Source of the DNA: Mycobacterium sp. 852002-51057_SCH5723018
GTDB lineage: Bacteria; Actinomycetota; Actinomycetes; Mycobacteriales; Mycobacteriaceae
NCBI RefSeq assembly: GCF_001667035.1
Contig: NZ_LZIR01000127.1
Span: 115,038-179,037, forward strand
Direction: 5' to 3'
Length of the DNA stretch: 64,000 bases
Every line of letters begins with the position of its first letter. The first letter of the stretch is position 1. The translations under genes and the position numbers were made by a program. Positions 40,877 to 49,221 of this stretch are shown here, one piece after another. The notes beneath the pieces are model-generated. The model was not told the origin of the DNA. It saw only the letters and a program-made list of their open reading frames with translations, and did no database searches.

Positions 40877-41298
40877 GAACCCGCCAGCAGTTTCAGGGTC
40901 AGCTGATCCTGCTGGCCGGCGTAGTACTTGTCGAGCAGCGCGAGGAAGTCCGCGTTGTCATCGGTGGCACGGGCGAACAGCGTCATCGACGAGCGCAGCT
41001 TCAGATCGTCGGGCGAACCGAAGATCTCGGCGGCCGAACGGCCTTCGATCTGGTTGACCAGGCGTGTGCACTCGCGCAATCGCGGTCCGAGCACGTCATG
41101 GCGCAGGTACGCGCGGGCCTCCTCGAGCGAGGAGATGCCGTAGCGTTCCGCAGTCGGGCTGCTGCCCAGCCCGCGCAGCTGCGGGAACACAAACCACATC
41201 CAGTGACTGCGTTTTCGCCCGTGGCGCAGCTCGTCGACGACGTTGTGGTAGACCGGTTCCTGCGCATCCACGAAGCGCTTCAGATCGAACGATTCCAT
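40873..41298 (-). CDS. DUF1810 protein, Rv1873 orthologue
   Basis: The 141-residue helical protein has the DUF1810 start ESFDLKRFVDAQEPVYHNVV, the motif KRSHWMWFVFPQLRGLG and VLGPRLRECTRLVNQIEGRS. Function is unknown; the M. tuberculosis homologue Rv1873 has a known structure. The ATG abuts the first possible lldD2 ATG as CATATG. Reading through to far upstream starts would only cover lldD2 antisense. Confidence 0.9.
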   Translation of the reverse strand: MESFDLKRFVDAQEPVYHNVVDELRHGRKRSHWMWFVFPQLRGLGSSPTAERYGISSLEEARAYLRHDVLGPRLRECTRLVNQIEGRSAAEIFGSPDDLKLRSSMTLFARATDDNADFLALLDKYYAGQQDQLTLKLLAGS

Positions 41299-41316
41299 AT
41301 GACTACGGTGGCACGT

Positions 41317-42552
41317 ATGGCGGTCAAACGACGAGTGCCCAAAGTGCGCGACCTGGCGCCGCTGATCCAGTTCAAACGCCCGCAGTTCAACGCGACCAAA
41401 CGTCGCCTCGACGCCGCGTTCACCATCGAAGACCTGCGACGCATCGCCAAACGGCGCACACCCAAGGCGGCGTTCGACTACACCGACGGCGCCGCCGAGG
41501 ACGAGCTGTCGATCATGCGCGCCCGACAGGCCTTCCGCGACATCGAGTTTCATCCGACGATCCTGCGTGACGTCACCAACGTGACCGCCGGCTGGAACGT
41601 GCTGGGCCAACCGGTCGTCCTGCCGTTCGGGATCGCGCCCACCGGCTTCACCCGGTTGATGCACACCGAGGGCGAGATCGCGGGCGCGCGGGCGGCGGCG
41701 AACGCCGGAATCCCCTTCTCGCTCTCCACCCTGGGCACCATCGCGATCGAGGACCTGGTGACCGCTGTCCCCCAGGGGCGAAAGTGGTTTCAGCTTTACA
41801 TGTGGCGCGACCGCGACCGCTCGATGGAGCTGGTGAAGCGCGCGGCCGACGCGGGGTTCGACACCCTGCTGGCCACCGTCGACGTGCCGGTCTCGGGCGC
41901 GCGGCTGCGCGACAACCGCAACGGTATGACGATCCCGCCGACGCTGACCCTGCGAACCGTCCTGGACGCGGTGCCGCACCCGAAGTGGTGGTTCGATCTG
42001 TTGACCACCGAACCGCTGGCTTTTGCGTCGCTGGATCGCTGGCCGGGCACCGTGGCCGAGTATCTGAGCACCATGTTCGACCCCAGTCTGACCTTTGACG
42101 ACTTGGAGTGGATCAAGGCGCAGTGGCCCGGCAAGCTGGTCGTCAAGGGAATCCAGACGCTCGAGGATGCCCGCGCCGTCGTCGACCGCGGCGTCGACGG
42201 CATCGTGTTGTCCAATCACGGTGGCCGGCAATTGGATCGGGCCCCGGTGCCCTTCCACCTGTTGCCCGAGGCGGCGCGCGAGCTGGGCAAAGACACCGAG
42301 ATTTTGGTGGATACCGGCATCATGTCGGGCGCCGACATCGTGGCCGCGATCGCGCTGGGGGCCCGGTGCACGCTGGTCGGGCGGGCCTACCTGTACGGGC
42401 TGATGGCCGGCGGCGAGGCGGGCGTGACCCGCGCGATCGAAATCCTGCAGGAGGGGCTGATCCGGACCATGCGGCTGCTGGGTGTCACCTGCCTGGAGGA
42501 GCTGTCCCCCAAGCACGTGACCCAGCTGCGGCGGCTGGGGCCTATGCGTTAG
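41317..42552 (+). CDS. lldD2: FMN-dependent L-lactate dehydrogenase
   Basis: The 411-residue flavoprotein oxidises L-lactate to pyruvate and feeds electrons to the respiratory chain. It matches M. tuberculosis LldD2 through its length. The FMN/substrate motifs are FGIAPTGFTRLMHTEGEIAG, FQLYMWRDRDR, and VLSNHGGRQLDRAPVPFHLL with the catalytic His and Arg; DTGIMSGADIVAAIALGA is the phosphate site. MAVKRRVPKVRDLAP at 41317 matches the known start; an ATG at 41299 would add six residues. Confidence 0.93.
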   Translation: MAVKRRVPKVRDLAPLIQFKRPQFNATKRRLDAAFTIEDLRRIAKRRTPKAAFDYTDGAAEDELSIMRARQAFRDIEFHPTILRDVTNVTAGWNVLGQPVVLPFGIAPTGFTRLMHTEGEIAGARAAANAGIPFSLSTLGTIAIEDLVTAVPQGRKWFQLYMWRDRDRSMELVKRAADAGFDTLLATVDVPVSGARLRDNRNGMTIPPTLTLRTVLDAVPHPKWWFDLLTTEPLAFASLDRWPGTVAEYLSTMFDPSLTFDDLEWIKAQWPGKLVVKGIQTLEDARAVVDRGVDGIVLSNHGGRQLDRAPVPFHLLPEAARELGKDTEILVDTGIMSGADIVAAIALGARCTLVGRAYLYGLMAGGEAGVTRAIEILQEGLIRTMRLLGVTCLEELSPKHVTQLRRLGPMR

Positions 42553-42677
42553 CGCCGAAATTGCGCTGAGGGCTGTGGTTGGGGTGTTGAGCACGACCAT
42601 GGCGGCAATCTCGACGGCCGAGATTCTTCCCAGAGCTGATCGGCTGCACCCTCGGGAACAAATCGGTACCGGGCTGG

Positions 42678-42698
42678 GTTAAGCGCATCAGACTCAAG
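42678..42698. promoter_or_regulatory. HAIR-like element (HspR binding) upstream of lon
   Basis: GTTAAGC, seven bases, then ACTCAAG. The right arm matches the HAIR consensus (CTTGAGT-N7-ACTCAAG) perfectly, and the left arm matches at four of seven positions. It ends five bases before the lon ribosome site. In Streptomyces lon is repressed by HspR through such elements, so heat-shock control is likely here too. Confidence 0.6.
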
Positions 42699-42711
42699 TT
42701 TTGGAGGATTG

Positions 42712-45051
42712 ATGGCTGAAGCCAAGTCAGTGCCCGTGTTGTTCACCGGGACGATCGTGTTGCCCGGAATGGTGGTCCCGATTGCGCTGGACGACGCCGC
42801 CCGGGCGGCAATCGACGCCGCGCAGGCCAGCGAGTCCGGGCAGCTGCTGATCGCCCCGCGGCTGGACGACCGGTACCCGTCGCACGGTGTGATCGCGAAG
42901 ATCTTGCAGGTCGGGCGGATCGCCGGCGGCGGCAGCGCCGCCGTGGTGCGCGGCGAGCGCCGGGCGCACATCGGGGCGGGGGCCTCCGGGCCCGGCGCGG
43001 CGCTGTGGGTCGAGGTGACCGAGGTGCCCGAGACGCAACCGACCGACGAGGTCAAGGCCCTGGCGGCGGAGTACAAGAAGCTGCTGCTGGCCATGCTGCA
43101 ACGGCGCGAGGCCTGGCAGATCGTCGACTACGTCAACAGCCTGACCGACCCGTCGGCGCTGGCGGACACGTCGGGATATGCGTCCTACCTGACCGACGTG
43201 GAGAAGCGGCAGCTGCTGGAGACGGTCGATGTCGCCGAGCGGCTACGGGTGCTGATCGACTGGACCAGCGGCCACCTCGCCGAGGTCGAGGTCAACGAGA
43301 AGATCGCCGAGGACGTGCGCGAGGGGATGGAGAAGACGCAGAAGGAATTCCTGCTGCGCCAACAGCTGGCCGCCATCCGCAAGGAGCTGGGCGAGGGCGA
43401 GCCCGACGGATCCGACGACTACCGGGCCCGCGTCGAGGACGCGGACCTGCCCGAGAAGGTGCGCGAGGCCGCGCTGCGCGAGGTCGGCAAGCTGGAACGG
43501 GCCAGCGACCAGAGCCCGGAAAGCGGCTGGATCCGGACCTGGCTGGACACCGTGCTCGACCTGCCCTGGAACGTCCGGACCGAGGACTCGACGGACCTGA
43601 AGGCGGCGCGGGAAATCCTGGACGCCGACCACCACGGGCTCGGCGACGTCAAGGACCGCATCGTCGAATACCTGGCCGTGCGCACCCGCCGCGCCCAGCG
43701 AGGACTGCAGGTCGTCGGCGGCCGTGGCTCGGGCGCCGTGATGGTGCTGGCCGGTCCGCCCGGTGTCGGCAAGACATCGCTGGGTGAAAGCGTGGCCCGG
43801 GCGCTGGGCCGCAAGTTCGTGCGCGTCGCCCTGGGCGGTGTGCGCGACGAGGCCGAGATCCGCGGGCACCGGCGCACCTACGTGGGCGCGCTGCCGGGCC
43901 GCATCGTGCGGGCCATCGGCGAGGCGGGGTCGATGAATCCCGTTGTGCTGCTGGACGAAATCGACAAGGTCGGCTCCGACTATCGCGGCGACCCGAGCGC
44001 GGCGCTGCTCGAGGTGCTCGACCCCGCGCAGAACCACACCTTCCGCGACCACTACCTGGATCTGGACCTGGACCTGTCCGACGTGGTGTTCCTGGCCACC
44101 GCCAACGTGATCGAGAACATCCCGTCGGCGTTGCTGGACCGCATGGAGCTGGTGCAGATCGACGGCTACACCGAGGACGACAAGGTGGCCATCGCCCGCG
44201 ACTACCTGCTGCCCCGGCAGCGCGAGCGGGCGGCGTTGAACGACGACGAGGTCACCATCACCGAGGCGGCGCTGCGCAAGATCGCCGCCGAGTACACCCG
44301 CGAGCCGGGCGTGCGCCAGTTCGAGCGGCTGCTCGCCAAGGCGCTGCGCAAGGTGACCACCAAGCTCGCCCCCGGATCGGACGGGGCAGCGGGTCCGCTC
44401 GTCATCGACGAGCCCGATCTGGTCGCCTACCTGGGCCGTCCCCGATTCACCCCGGAGTCAGCCGAACGCACTGCGGTGCCCGGCGTGGCCACCGGCCTGG
44501 CCGTCACCGGCCTGGGCGGCGACGTGCTCTACATCGAGGCCGGGGCCACCGACGGCGAGCCGGGGTTGCAGCTGACGGGCCAGCTGGGCGACGTGATGAA
44601 GGAGTCGGCGCAGATCGCGCTGTCCTACGTGCGCTCGCATGCCGCGGACCTGGGCATTGATACCAAAGACCCGAACCCGCTGGATCGGCGCATCCACGTG
44701 CATGTGCCCGCGGGAGCCGTGCCCAAGGACGGCCCGTCGGCCGGTGTCACGATGGTGACCGCGCTGGTGTCGATGGCCACCGGACGTCAGGTCCGCTCGG
44801 ACGTCGGCATGACCGGCGAGGTCACGCTGAACGGGCGGGTGCTGCCGATCGGCGGCGTCAAGCAGAAGCTGCTTGCCGCCCAGCGTGCCGGGCTCTCAAC
44901 GGTTTTCATCCCGTCGCGCAACGAGCCGGATCTGGACGACGTTCCGGCGGAGGTGCTCGACGCGCTAGAGGTGAAGCCGATGACCGACGTTGCCGAGATC
45001 GTCGCTCAGGCGCTGGAGCCGGTCACGCAGACCGCTTCGGCCGCCGCCTGA
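42712..45051 (+). CDS. lon: ATP-dependent protease Lon
   Basis: The 779-residue protease has an N-terminal substrate domain (PVLFTGTIVLPGMVVPIALD), an AAA+ module and a protease domain. Walker A is GPPGVGKTS near residue 348 and Walker B is VVLLDEIDKVGSD. The catalytic Ser lies in KDGPSAGVTM near 676 and the Lys in PIGGVKQKLLAA near 719. It degrades misfolded and regulatory proteins as a hexamer. GGAGG sits just upstream of the ATG. M. tuberculosis lacks lon, so its presence argues for a non-tuberculous species. A HAIR-like site and a strong terminator flank the gene. Confidence 0.97.
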   Translation: MAEAKSVPVLFTGTIVLPGMVVPIALDDAARAAIDAAQASESGQLLIAPRLDDRYPSHGVIAKILQVGRIAGGGSAAVVRGERRAHIGAGASGPGAALWVEVTEVPETQPTDEVKALAAEYKKLLLAMLQRREAWQIVDYVNSLTDPSALADTSGYASYLTDVEKRQLLETVDVAERLRVLIDWTSGHLAEVEVNEKIAEDVREGMEKTQKEFLLRQQLAAIRKELGEGEPDGSDDYRARVEDADLPEKVREAALREVGKLERASDQSPESGWIRTWLDTVLDLPWNVRTEDSTDLKAAREILDADHHGLGDVKDRIVEYLAVRTRRAQRGLQVVGGRGSGAVMVLAGPPGVGKTSLGESVARALGRKFVRVALGGVRDEAEIRGHRRTYVGALPGRIVRAIGEAGSMNPVVLLDEIDKVGSDYRGDPSAALLEVLDPAQNHTFRDHYLDLDLDLSDVVFLATANVIENIPSALLDRMELVQIDGYTEDDKVAIARDYLLPRQRERAALNDDEVTITEAALRKIAAEYTREPGVRQFERLLAKALRKVTTKLAPGSDGAAGPLVIDEPDLVAYLGRPRFTPESAERTAVPGVATGLAVTGLGGDVLYIEAGATDGEPGLQLTGQLGDVMKESAQIALSYVRSHAADLGIDTKDPNPLDRRIHVHVPAGAVPKDGPSAGVTMVTALVSMATGRQVRSDVGMTGEVTLNGRVLPIGGVKQKLLAAQRAGLSTVFIPSRNEPDLDDVPAEVLDALEVKPMTDVAEIVAQALEPVTQTASAAA

Positions 45052-45056
45052 TAGCC

Positions 45057-45091
45057 GTCGGTCGGCCGGCCTCCCCGGTCGGCCGACCGAC
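45057..45091. terminator. Terminator hairpin after lon
   Basis: GTCGGTCGGCCG pairs perfectly with CGGCCGACCGAC: a 12-base GC-rich stem around an 11-base loop, three bases after the lon stop. No T run follows. Confidence 0.8.
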
Positions 45092-45312
45092 ATCAATCCT
45101 GTTGGTCACATGTCGAACGCCTTGGAAATTGCTGCGAAGAAATTGGGACGAACCCGTTTTCGTCTCCGACAGCCCGGGTAGCCACGAGAGGTCGGGGGGT
45201 CATCCCTACAGCCTGGGCCGGGGGCGGGGGCCAACCGCACATCAAGGGACATAAAGGTCCGAGGCTGTTCTGCTCCTTGCGGGGCAGTCCAACCGTTCGA
45301 CAAGGAGTTCAC

Positions 45313-45741
45313 ATGAAGTTGAACAAACTCGCTGCTACCGCGGCGATGGCCGGCGCTCTGGGATCCGCGGCACTGGGGATCGGCGCCGGTTTCGCGCAAG
45401 CCGATCCGAATGGCCCGAACGTGCCGGGACCGGGCCCGAATGTGCCTGGCCCGAATGTGCCGGGACCGGACCAGCAGCCGGGGCCGGGGTACGTGCCGGG
45501 ACAGCCCATTTGTAACCCTGGACCGGGCGCCAACTGCAATGGTCCGGGCTCCCCGCTTCCGCCCGGCCAGCACGGCGCCCCGCCGCCGGGCCACTACAAC
45601 GAGCCGGCCCGCTATGGGCTCCCGCCCACCTGGCATAACCCGCAGGGTTACCCCGATGGCGACTATCCGGTCGTCTTCAACCCGGCGGTAAACCAGTGGG
45701 GCGTCTTTATCAACGGGCAATTCGTCGCGTACGCCGGCTAA
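45313..45741 (+). CDS. Secreted Pro/Gly-rich protein with GPNVP repeats
   Basis: The 142-residue precursor has a signal peptide (KLAATAAMAGALGSAALGIG, cleavage near FAQAD). The mature start carries imperfect repeats of GPNVPGP and later PGPG-type turns, with a Cys pair in PICNPGPGANCNG. The C-terminal half (PARYGLPPTWHNPQGYPDGD, then NQWGVFINGQFVAYAG) is more globular. AAGGAG precedes the ATG. It may correspond to Rv1871c by position, but I am unsure. The 220 bases upstream hold no gene. Likely an envelope or exported protein; function unknown. Confidence 0.8.
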   Translation: MKLNKLAATAAMAGALGSAALGIGAGFAQADPNGPNVPGPGPNVPGPNVPGPDQQPGPGYVPGQPICNPGPGANCNGPGSPLPPGQHGAPPPGHYNEPARYGLPPTWHNPQGYPDGDYPVVFNPAVNQWGVFINGQFVAYAG

Positions 45742-45749
45742 CACGGCAC

Positions 45750-45788
45750 AACGAGACAGCCGCCTCCCTCGGGGCGGCTGTTCTCGTT
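45750..45788. terminator. Terminator hairpin after the Pro-rich secreted protein
   Basis: AACGAGACAGCCGCC pairs with GGCGGCTGTTCTCGTT, a 15-base stem with one bulged base and an eight-base loop, followed by a short T run. It lies nine bases past the stop codon. Confidence 0.8.
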
Positions 45789-45839
45789 TGCGCGTGACCC
45801 GGTATTTCCCTGCGTTCGGGCTCGGCGTTCAATAGAGCG

Positions 45840-46217
45840 GTGAGTTTGAAACGGCAAGTGGTCCACCGCGTTCAACGGCTTCTCGTCAATCCGGTGGGTC
45901 GCCAAATGCCGGGGGTCAGCCTGGAGACCGTGGGCCGCAAAAGCGGGAAGCCACGGCGCACCGCGGTCGGCGGCCGCATGGTGGACAACCAGTTCTGGAT
46001 GGTCTCCGAGCACGGCGAACATTCGGACTACGTTCACAACATCAAGGCGAACCCGGCCGTCAGGGTGCGCATCGGCGGTCGGTGGCGCACCGGAACCGCC
46101 CACCTGTTGCCCGACGACGACCCGCTGCAGCGGCTCGGGAACCTACCACGGCTGAACAGCGCGATCGTTCGTCTGATGGGCAGCGACCTGCTGACCATTC
46201 GGATCGATCTCGACTGA
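45840..46217 (+). CDS. Deazaflavin-dependent nitroreductase-family protein (Ddn-like)
   Basis: The 125-residue split-barrel protein has the Ddn/Rv3547-family signatures: GVSLETVGRKSGKPRRTAVG, DNQFWMVSEHGEHSDYVHNI, KANPAVRVRIGGRWRTGTAH. These proteins bind F420H2 and reduce quinones or nitro compounds at the membrane. It starts at GTG just after the terminator and is followed by a TfoX-N gene one base later. Confidence 0.87.
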   Translation: MSLKRQVVHRVQRLLVNPVGRQMPGVSLETVGRKSGKPRRTAVGGRMVDNQFWMVSEHGEHSDYVHNIKANPAVRVRIGGRWRTGTAHLLPDDDPLQRLGNLPRLNSAIVRLMGSDLLTIRIDLD

Positions 46218-46218
46218 C

Positions 46219-46551
46219 ATGGCCTACGACGAAGAGCTGGCCAACCGGATCCGCGAACTGCTCGGCGTCGAGCGGGGTATCGAGGAAAAGCGGATGTTCG
46301 GGGGTCTGGCGTTCCTGATCAACGGCAACATGTCCGTGGCGGTCAGCGGCCAGGGCGGCCTGATGGTGCGGGTGCCGCCGGACGACACCGAGAAGCTGTT
46401 GGGTCGCGCCCACGTCAGCCCGATGGTGATGGCGGGCCGGGAAACCCGCGGCTGGTTACGCGTTGACGCCGACGGCGTGGCAACCAAGCGCCAGCTGCAG
46501 GGCTGGGTCACTCGTGGGGTGGGCTACGCCCGCAGCCTTCCGCACAAATGA
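46219..46551 (+). CDS. TfoX N-terminal-domain protein
   Basis: The 110-residue protein has the TfoX_N pattern: ELANRIRELLGVERGIEEKR, MFGGLAFLINGNMSVAV, LMVRVPPDDTEKLLG and MAGRETRGWLRVDADGV. Only the N-terminal domain is present; the C-terminal domain of competence regulator TfoX is absent. The stand-alone form is common in actinobacteria and its role is unknown. It starts one base after the nitroreductase stop and so is probably co-transcribed. Confidence 0.87.
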   Translation: MAYDEELANRIRELLGVERGIEEKRMFGGLAFLINGNMSVAVSGQGGLMVRVPPDDTEKLLGRAHVSPMVMAGRETRGWLRVDADGVATKRQLQGWVTRGVGYARSLPHK

Positions 46552-46595
46552 CGCCCCCGGGTTAGCCGCGGGGCGCCGCGGGTACGAGGTGCGGT

Positions 46596-47222
46596 ATGGA
46601 CCAGCGTGTGCGACGACTGCTCGACGTCGCCGGCACCACCTACGCGGCCGAGGCGGGCATCAAGATCAATGACAAGCCGATGCCGCTCTTCCAGTTGCTG
46701 GTGCTGTGCATGCTCGCCAGCAAGCCGATCGACGCCGCCATCGCGATGGGCGCCGCCCGGGAAATCTTCAAGGCCGGGCTGCGCACGCCGAAAGCCGTGC
46801 TGGCATCCGACCGGCGCACCATGATCAGCGCTTTCGGCCGCGCCAGCTACGCGCGTTACGACGAAAGTTCGGCCACCCGCCTCACCGACATGGCCGAACG
46901 GGTCCGCGACGACTACTCGGGCGATCTGCGCCAGATTGCCGACCGCAGCCGGCACGACGTCGCCCACGCGAAACGGATGCTGAAGAAATTCAAGGGAATT
47001 GGCGACACCGGCGCCGACATCTATCTGCGCGAAGTGCAAGACGTCTGGACGTGGGTGCGCCCTTATTTCGACGACCGCGCCACCGCCGCGGCAAAATGTT
47101 TGGGGTTGCCCAGCCAACCGGCGAAGCTGGGAGCGCTTGCGCCGCAGGCAAATGCGCGACTGGCCGCCGCGCTGGTCAGGGCCTCCCTGGACGACGACGT
47201 GCGCCGGCGGGTGGCCGGTTGA
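46596..47222 (+). CDS. HhH-GPD-type (endonuclease III-like) protein, probably Rv1870c
   Basis: The 208-residue helical protein resembles DNA glycosylases of the helix-hairpin-helix family. It has the core MPLFQLLVLCMLASKPIDAA, the hairpin LKKFKGIGDTGADIYLREVQ and a following Asp-containing segment (WTWVRPYFDDRATAAAKCLG). It lacks the C-terminal four-Cys iron-sulfur cluster of Nth. The usual catalytic Lys position in the hairpin is not clear, so a DNA-binding or divergent repair role is more likely. It ends seven bases before the DUF72 gene. Confidence 0.75.
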   Translation: MDQRVRRLLDVAGTTYAAEAGIKINDKPMPLFQLLVLCMLASKPIDAAIAMGAAREIFKAGLRTPKAVLASDRRTMISAFGRASYARYDESSATRLTDMAERVRDDYSGDLRQIADRSRHDVAHAKRMLKKFKGIGDTGADIYLREVQDVWTWVRPYFDDRATAAAKCLGLPSQPAKLGALAPQANARLAAALVRASLDDDVRRRVAG

Positions 47223-47229
47223 TCCGCCG

Positions 47230-47955
47230 TTGACCGTCCGGATCGGGACCTCGGGGTGGTCCTACAACCACTGGGCGGACGTGTTGTATCCGCCCGGTCT
47301 GCCCTCGGCGCGCCGGTTGGCCCGCTTCATCGAGGTTTTCGACACCGTTGAGCTCAACGCGAGTTTTTACCGGTGGCCCAAGGATTCGACCTTCGCCGGG
47401 TGGCGCGAACAGCTGCCGGAGGGATTCAAGATGTCGGTCAAGGCGCATCGCGGACTGACCCACTACCGCCGGCTGTCCTCCCCCGAGCCCTGGATCGAAC
47501 GGTTCGAGCGCTGCTGGCAACTGCTGGGCGATCGCCGCGGCGTGCTGCTGGTCCAATTGCACCCCGAACAACAGCGGGACGACGCGCGGCTGGACCACTT
47601 CCTGCGGCTCGTGCCGGAGTGGATCCGGGTGGCCGTCGAGCTGCGCCACCCGTCCTGGAACGACCCCGCCGTCTACCAGCTGCTGGAACGCCGCCGCGCC
47701 GCCTACGTGGTGATGAGCGGCGCCGGACTGGCCTGCGTCCCGCGCGCCACCACCGACCTGGTGTACGTCCGGATGCACGGTCCCGACCAGGACGCGATCT
47801 ACGCAGGCAGCTACTCCAGCGACCACCTGCGACGCTGGGCCGACCGGATCACCGAATGGGATGGCGAGGGCAGGGACGTGTGGATGTATTTCAACAACGA
47901 TCTCGGCGGCCACGCCGTCCGCAATGCGCTGACGTTGCAAGAACTGTTGAGCTGA
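47230..47955 (+). CDS. DUF72 (YecE-like) TIM-barrel protein
   Basis: The 241-residue protein has the DUF72 signatures: RIGTSGWSYNHWADVLYPPG, FDTVELNASFYRWPKDSTFA, FKMSVKAHRGLTH, VAVELRHPSWND and the end DVWMYFNNDLGGHAVRNALT. Function is unknown; the family is often near DNA-repair genes, which fits the HhH gene upstream. TTG at 47230 was chosen because upstream codons overlap the previous gene and lose similarity. Confidence 0.87.
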   Translation: MTVRIGTSGWSYNHWADVLYPPGLPSARRLARFIEVFDTVELNASFYRWPKDSTFAGWREQLPEGFKMSVKAHRGLTHYRRLSSPEPWIERFERCWQLLGDRRGVLLVQLHPEQQRDDARLDHFLRLVPEWIRVAVELRHPSWNDPAVYQLLERRRAAYVVMSGAGLACVPRATTDLVYVRMHGPDQDAIYAGSYSSDHLRRWADRITEWDGEGRDVWMYFNNDLGGHAVRNALTLQELLS

Positions 47956-47979
47956 GCGGCCGCGAGTAGGCTGGCGATC

Positions 47980-49221
47980 ATGGCCAGCTCGACCACTTTC
48001 GTCATCGTCGGTGGCGGCCTCGCTGGAGCCAAAGCGGTAGAATCCTTGTGCGACAATGGCTTTAACGGCGACATCATCCTGTTCACCGACGAGAACCATC
48101 CGCCCTACGAGCGTCCGCCGCTGTCCAAGGAGTATCTGGCCGGCAAGAAGTCGCTCGCCGAATTCACCGTGCACGACACCGACTGGTATCGCGAGAATCA
48201 TGCCGACCTGAGGCTCGGCGCGCGGGTGACGTCCTTGGACGCCGGGGCACACACCGTCGGGCTCGCCGACGGCACCACGGTGGCCTACGACAAGCTTCTG
48301 TTGGCCACGGGATCGGCCGCCCGGCGCCCACCGATCCCGGGTTCCGGCGCCGACGGGGTGCACTACCTGCGCACCTACGACGACGCCGTGGCACTGAATT
48401 CCGTTCTCACCGAAGGGTCTTCGCTGGCCGTGGTGGGCGCCGGCTGGATCGGCCTGGAGGTGGCTGCCGCGGCCCGCCAGCGCGGCGTCGACGTGACCGT
48501 GGTCGAGGCGGCCGAACAACCCCTGGCGGCGGCGCTCGGGGAAACCGTCGGCGAGGTGTTTGCCAACCTGCATCGCGAGCACGGCGTGGACCTGCGGCTG
48601 CAGGCGCAGGTGGACGAGATCACGACGACGAACGGCTCGGCCACCGGTCTGCGCCTGCGCGACGGGTCGGCCGTCACCGCCGACGCGGTGCTGGTGGCCG
48701 TCGGCGCCAAGCCGAACGTCGAACTCGCCGAAGGGGCAGGGTTGGCGATGGGTGACGGCGGGGTGCTCGTCGATGCGTCGTTACGCACCAGCGATCCCGA
48801 CATCTACGCCGTCGGCGACATCGCCGCCGCCGAACACCCGCTGTTGCGCACCCGCATCCGCACCGAGCACTGGGCCAACGCGCTCAAACAGCCCGCGGTC
48901 GCGGCGGCCGGGATGCTCGGCAGGCCAGGTGAATACGCCGAGCTGCCCTACTTCTTCACCGATCAATACGACCTGGGAATGGAATACGCCGGACACGCGC
49001 CCGGCTCCGAGCGGGTGGTGTTCCGCGGCGACGTCGACGGACGCGAATTCGTCGCGTTCTGGCTCGACGCCGAGAATCGGGTGCTGGCCGGGATGAACGT
49101 CAACATCTGGGATGTCCTCGACGACGTCAAGGCCCTGATCCGCTCGAGGGCCCCCGTCGACGTCGACAAGCTGGCCGACCCGGCATCGCCGCTGGCCGAC
49201 TTGCCGGGGAGGGCCGGTTAG
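47980..49221 (+). CDS. Ferredoxin reductase-family FAD oxidoreductase, Rv1869c orthologue
   Basis: The 413-residue protein has two Rossmann folds, FAD-binding VIVGGGLAGAKAVESL and NAD-binding VVGAGWIGLEVAAAARQRGV, and the second FAD motif DIYAVGDIAAAEHP. It resembles rubredoxin/ferredoxin reductases that pass NAD(P)H electrons to small redox proteins such as P450 partners. No ferredoxin is adjacent. Its end overlaps the convergent Rv1868-like gene by four bases. Confidence 0.9.
   Translation: MASSTTFVIVGGGLAGAKAVESLCDNGFNGDIILFTDENHPPYERPPLSKEYLAGKKSLAEFTVHDTDWYRENHADLRLGARVTSLDAGAHTVGLADGTTVAYDKLLLATGSAARRPPIPGSGADGVHYLRTYDDAVALNSVLTEGSSLAVVGAGWIGLEVAAAARQRGVDVTVVEAAEQPLAAALGETVGEVFANLHREHGVDLRLQAQVDEITTTNGSATGLRLRDGSAVTADAVLVAVGAKPNVELAEGAGLAMGDGGVLVDASLRTSDPDIYAVGDIAAAEHPLLRTRIRTEHWANALKQPAVAAAGMLGRPGEYAELPYFFTDQYDLGMEYAGHAPGSERVVFRGDVDGREFVAFWLDAENRVLAGMNVNIWDVLDDVKALIRSRAPVDVDKLADPASPLADLPGRAG

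Noticed and set aside
45245..45275. DosR-like box (GGGACATAAAGGTCC) upstream of the Pro-rich secreted protein
   Set aside because: The half-sites resemble the dormancy box, but the spacing is one to two bases too long and the outer bases do not match.
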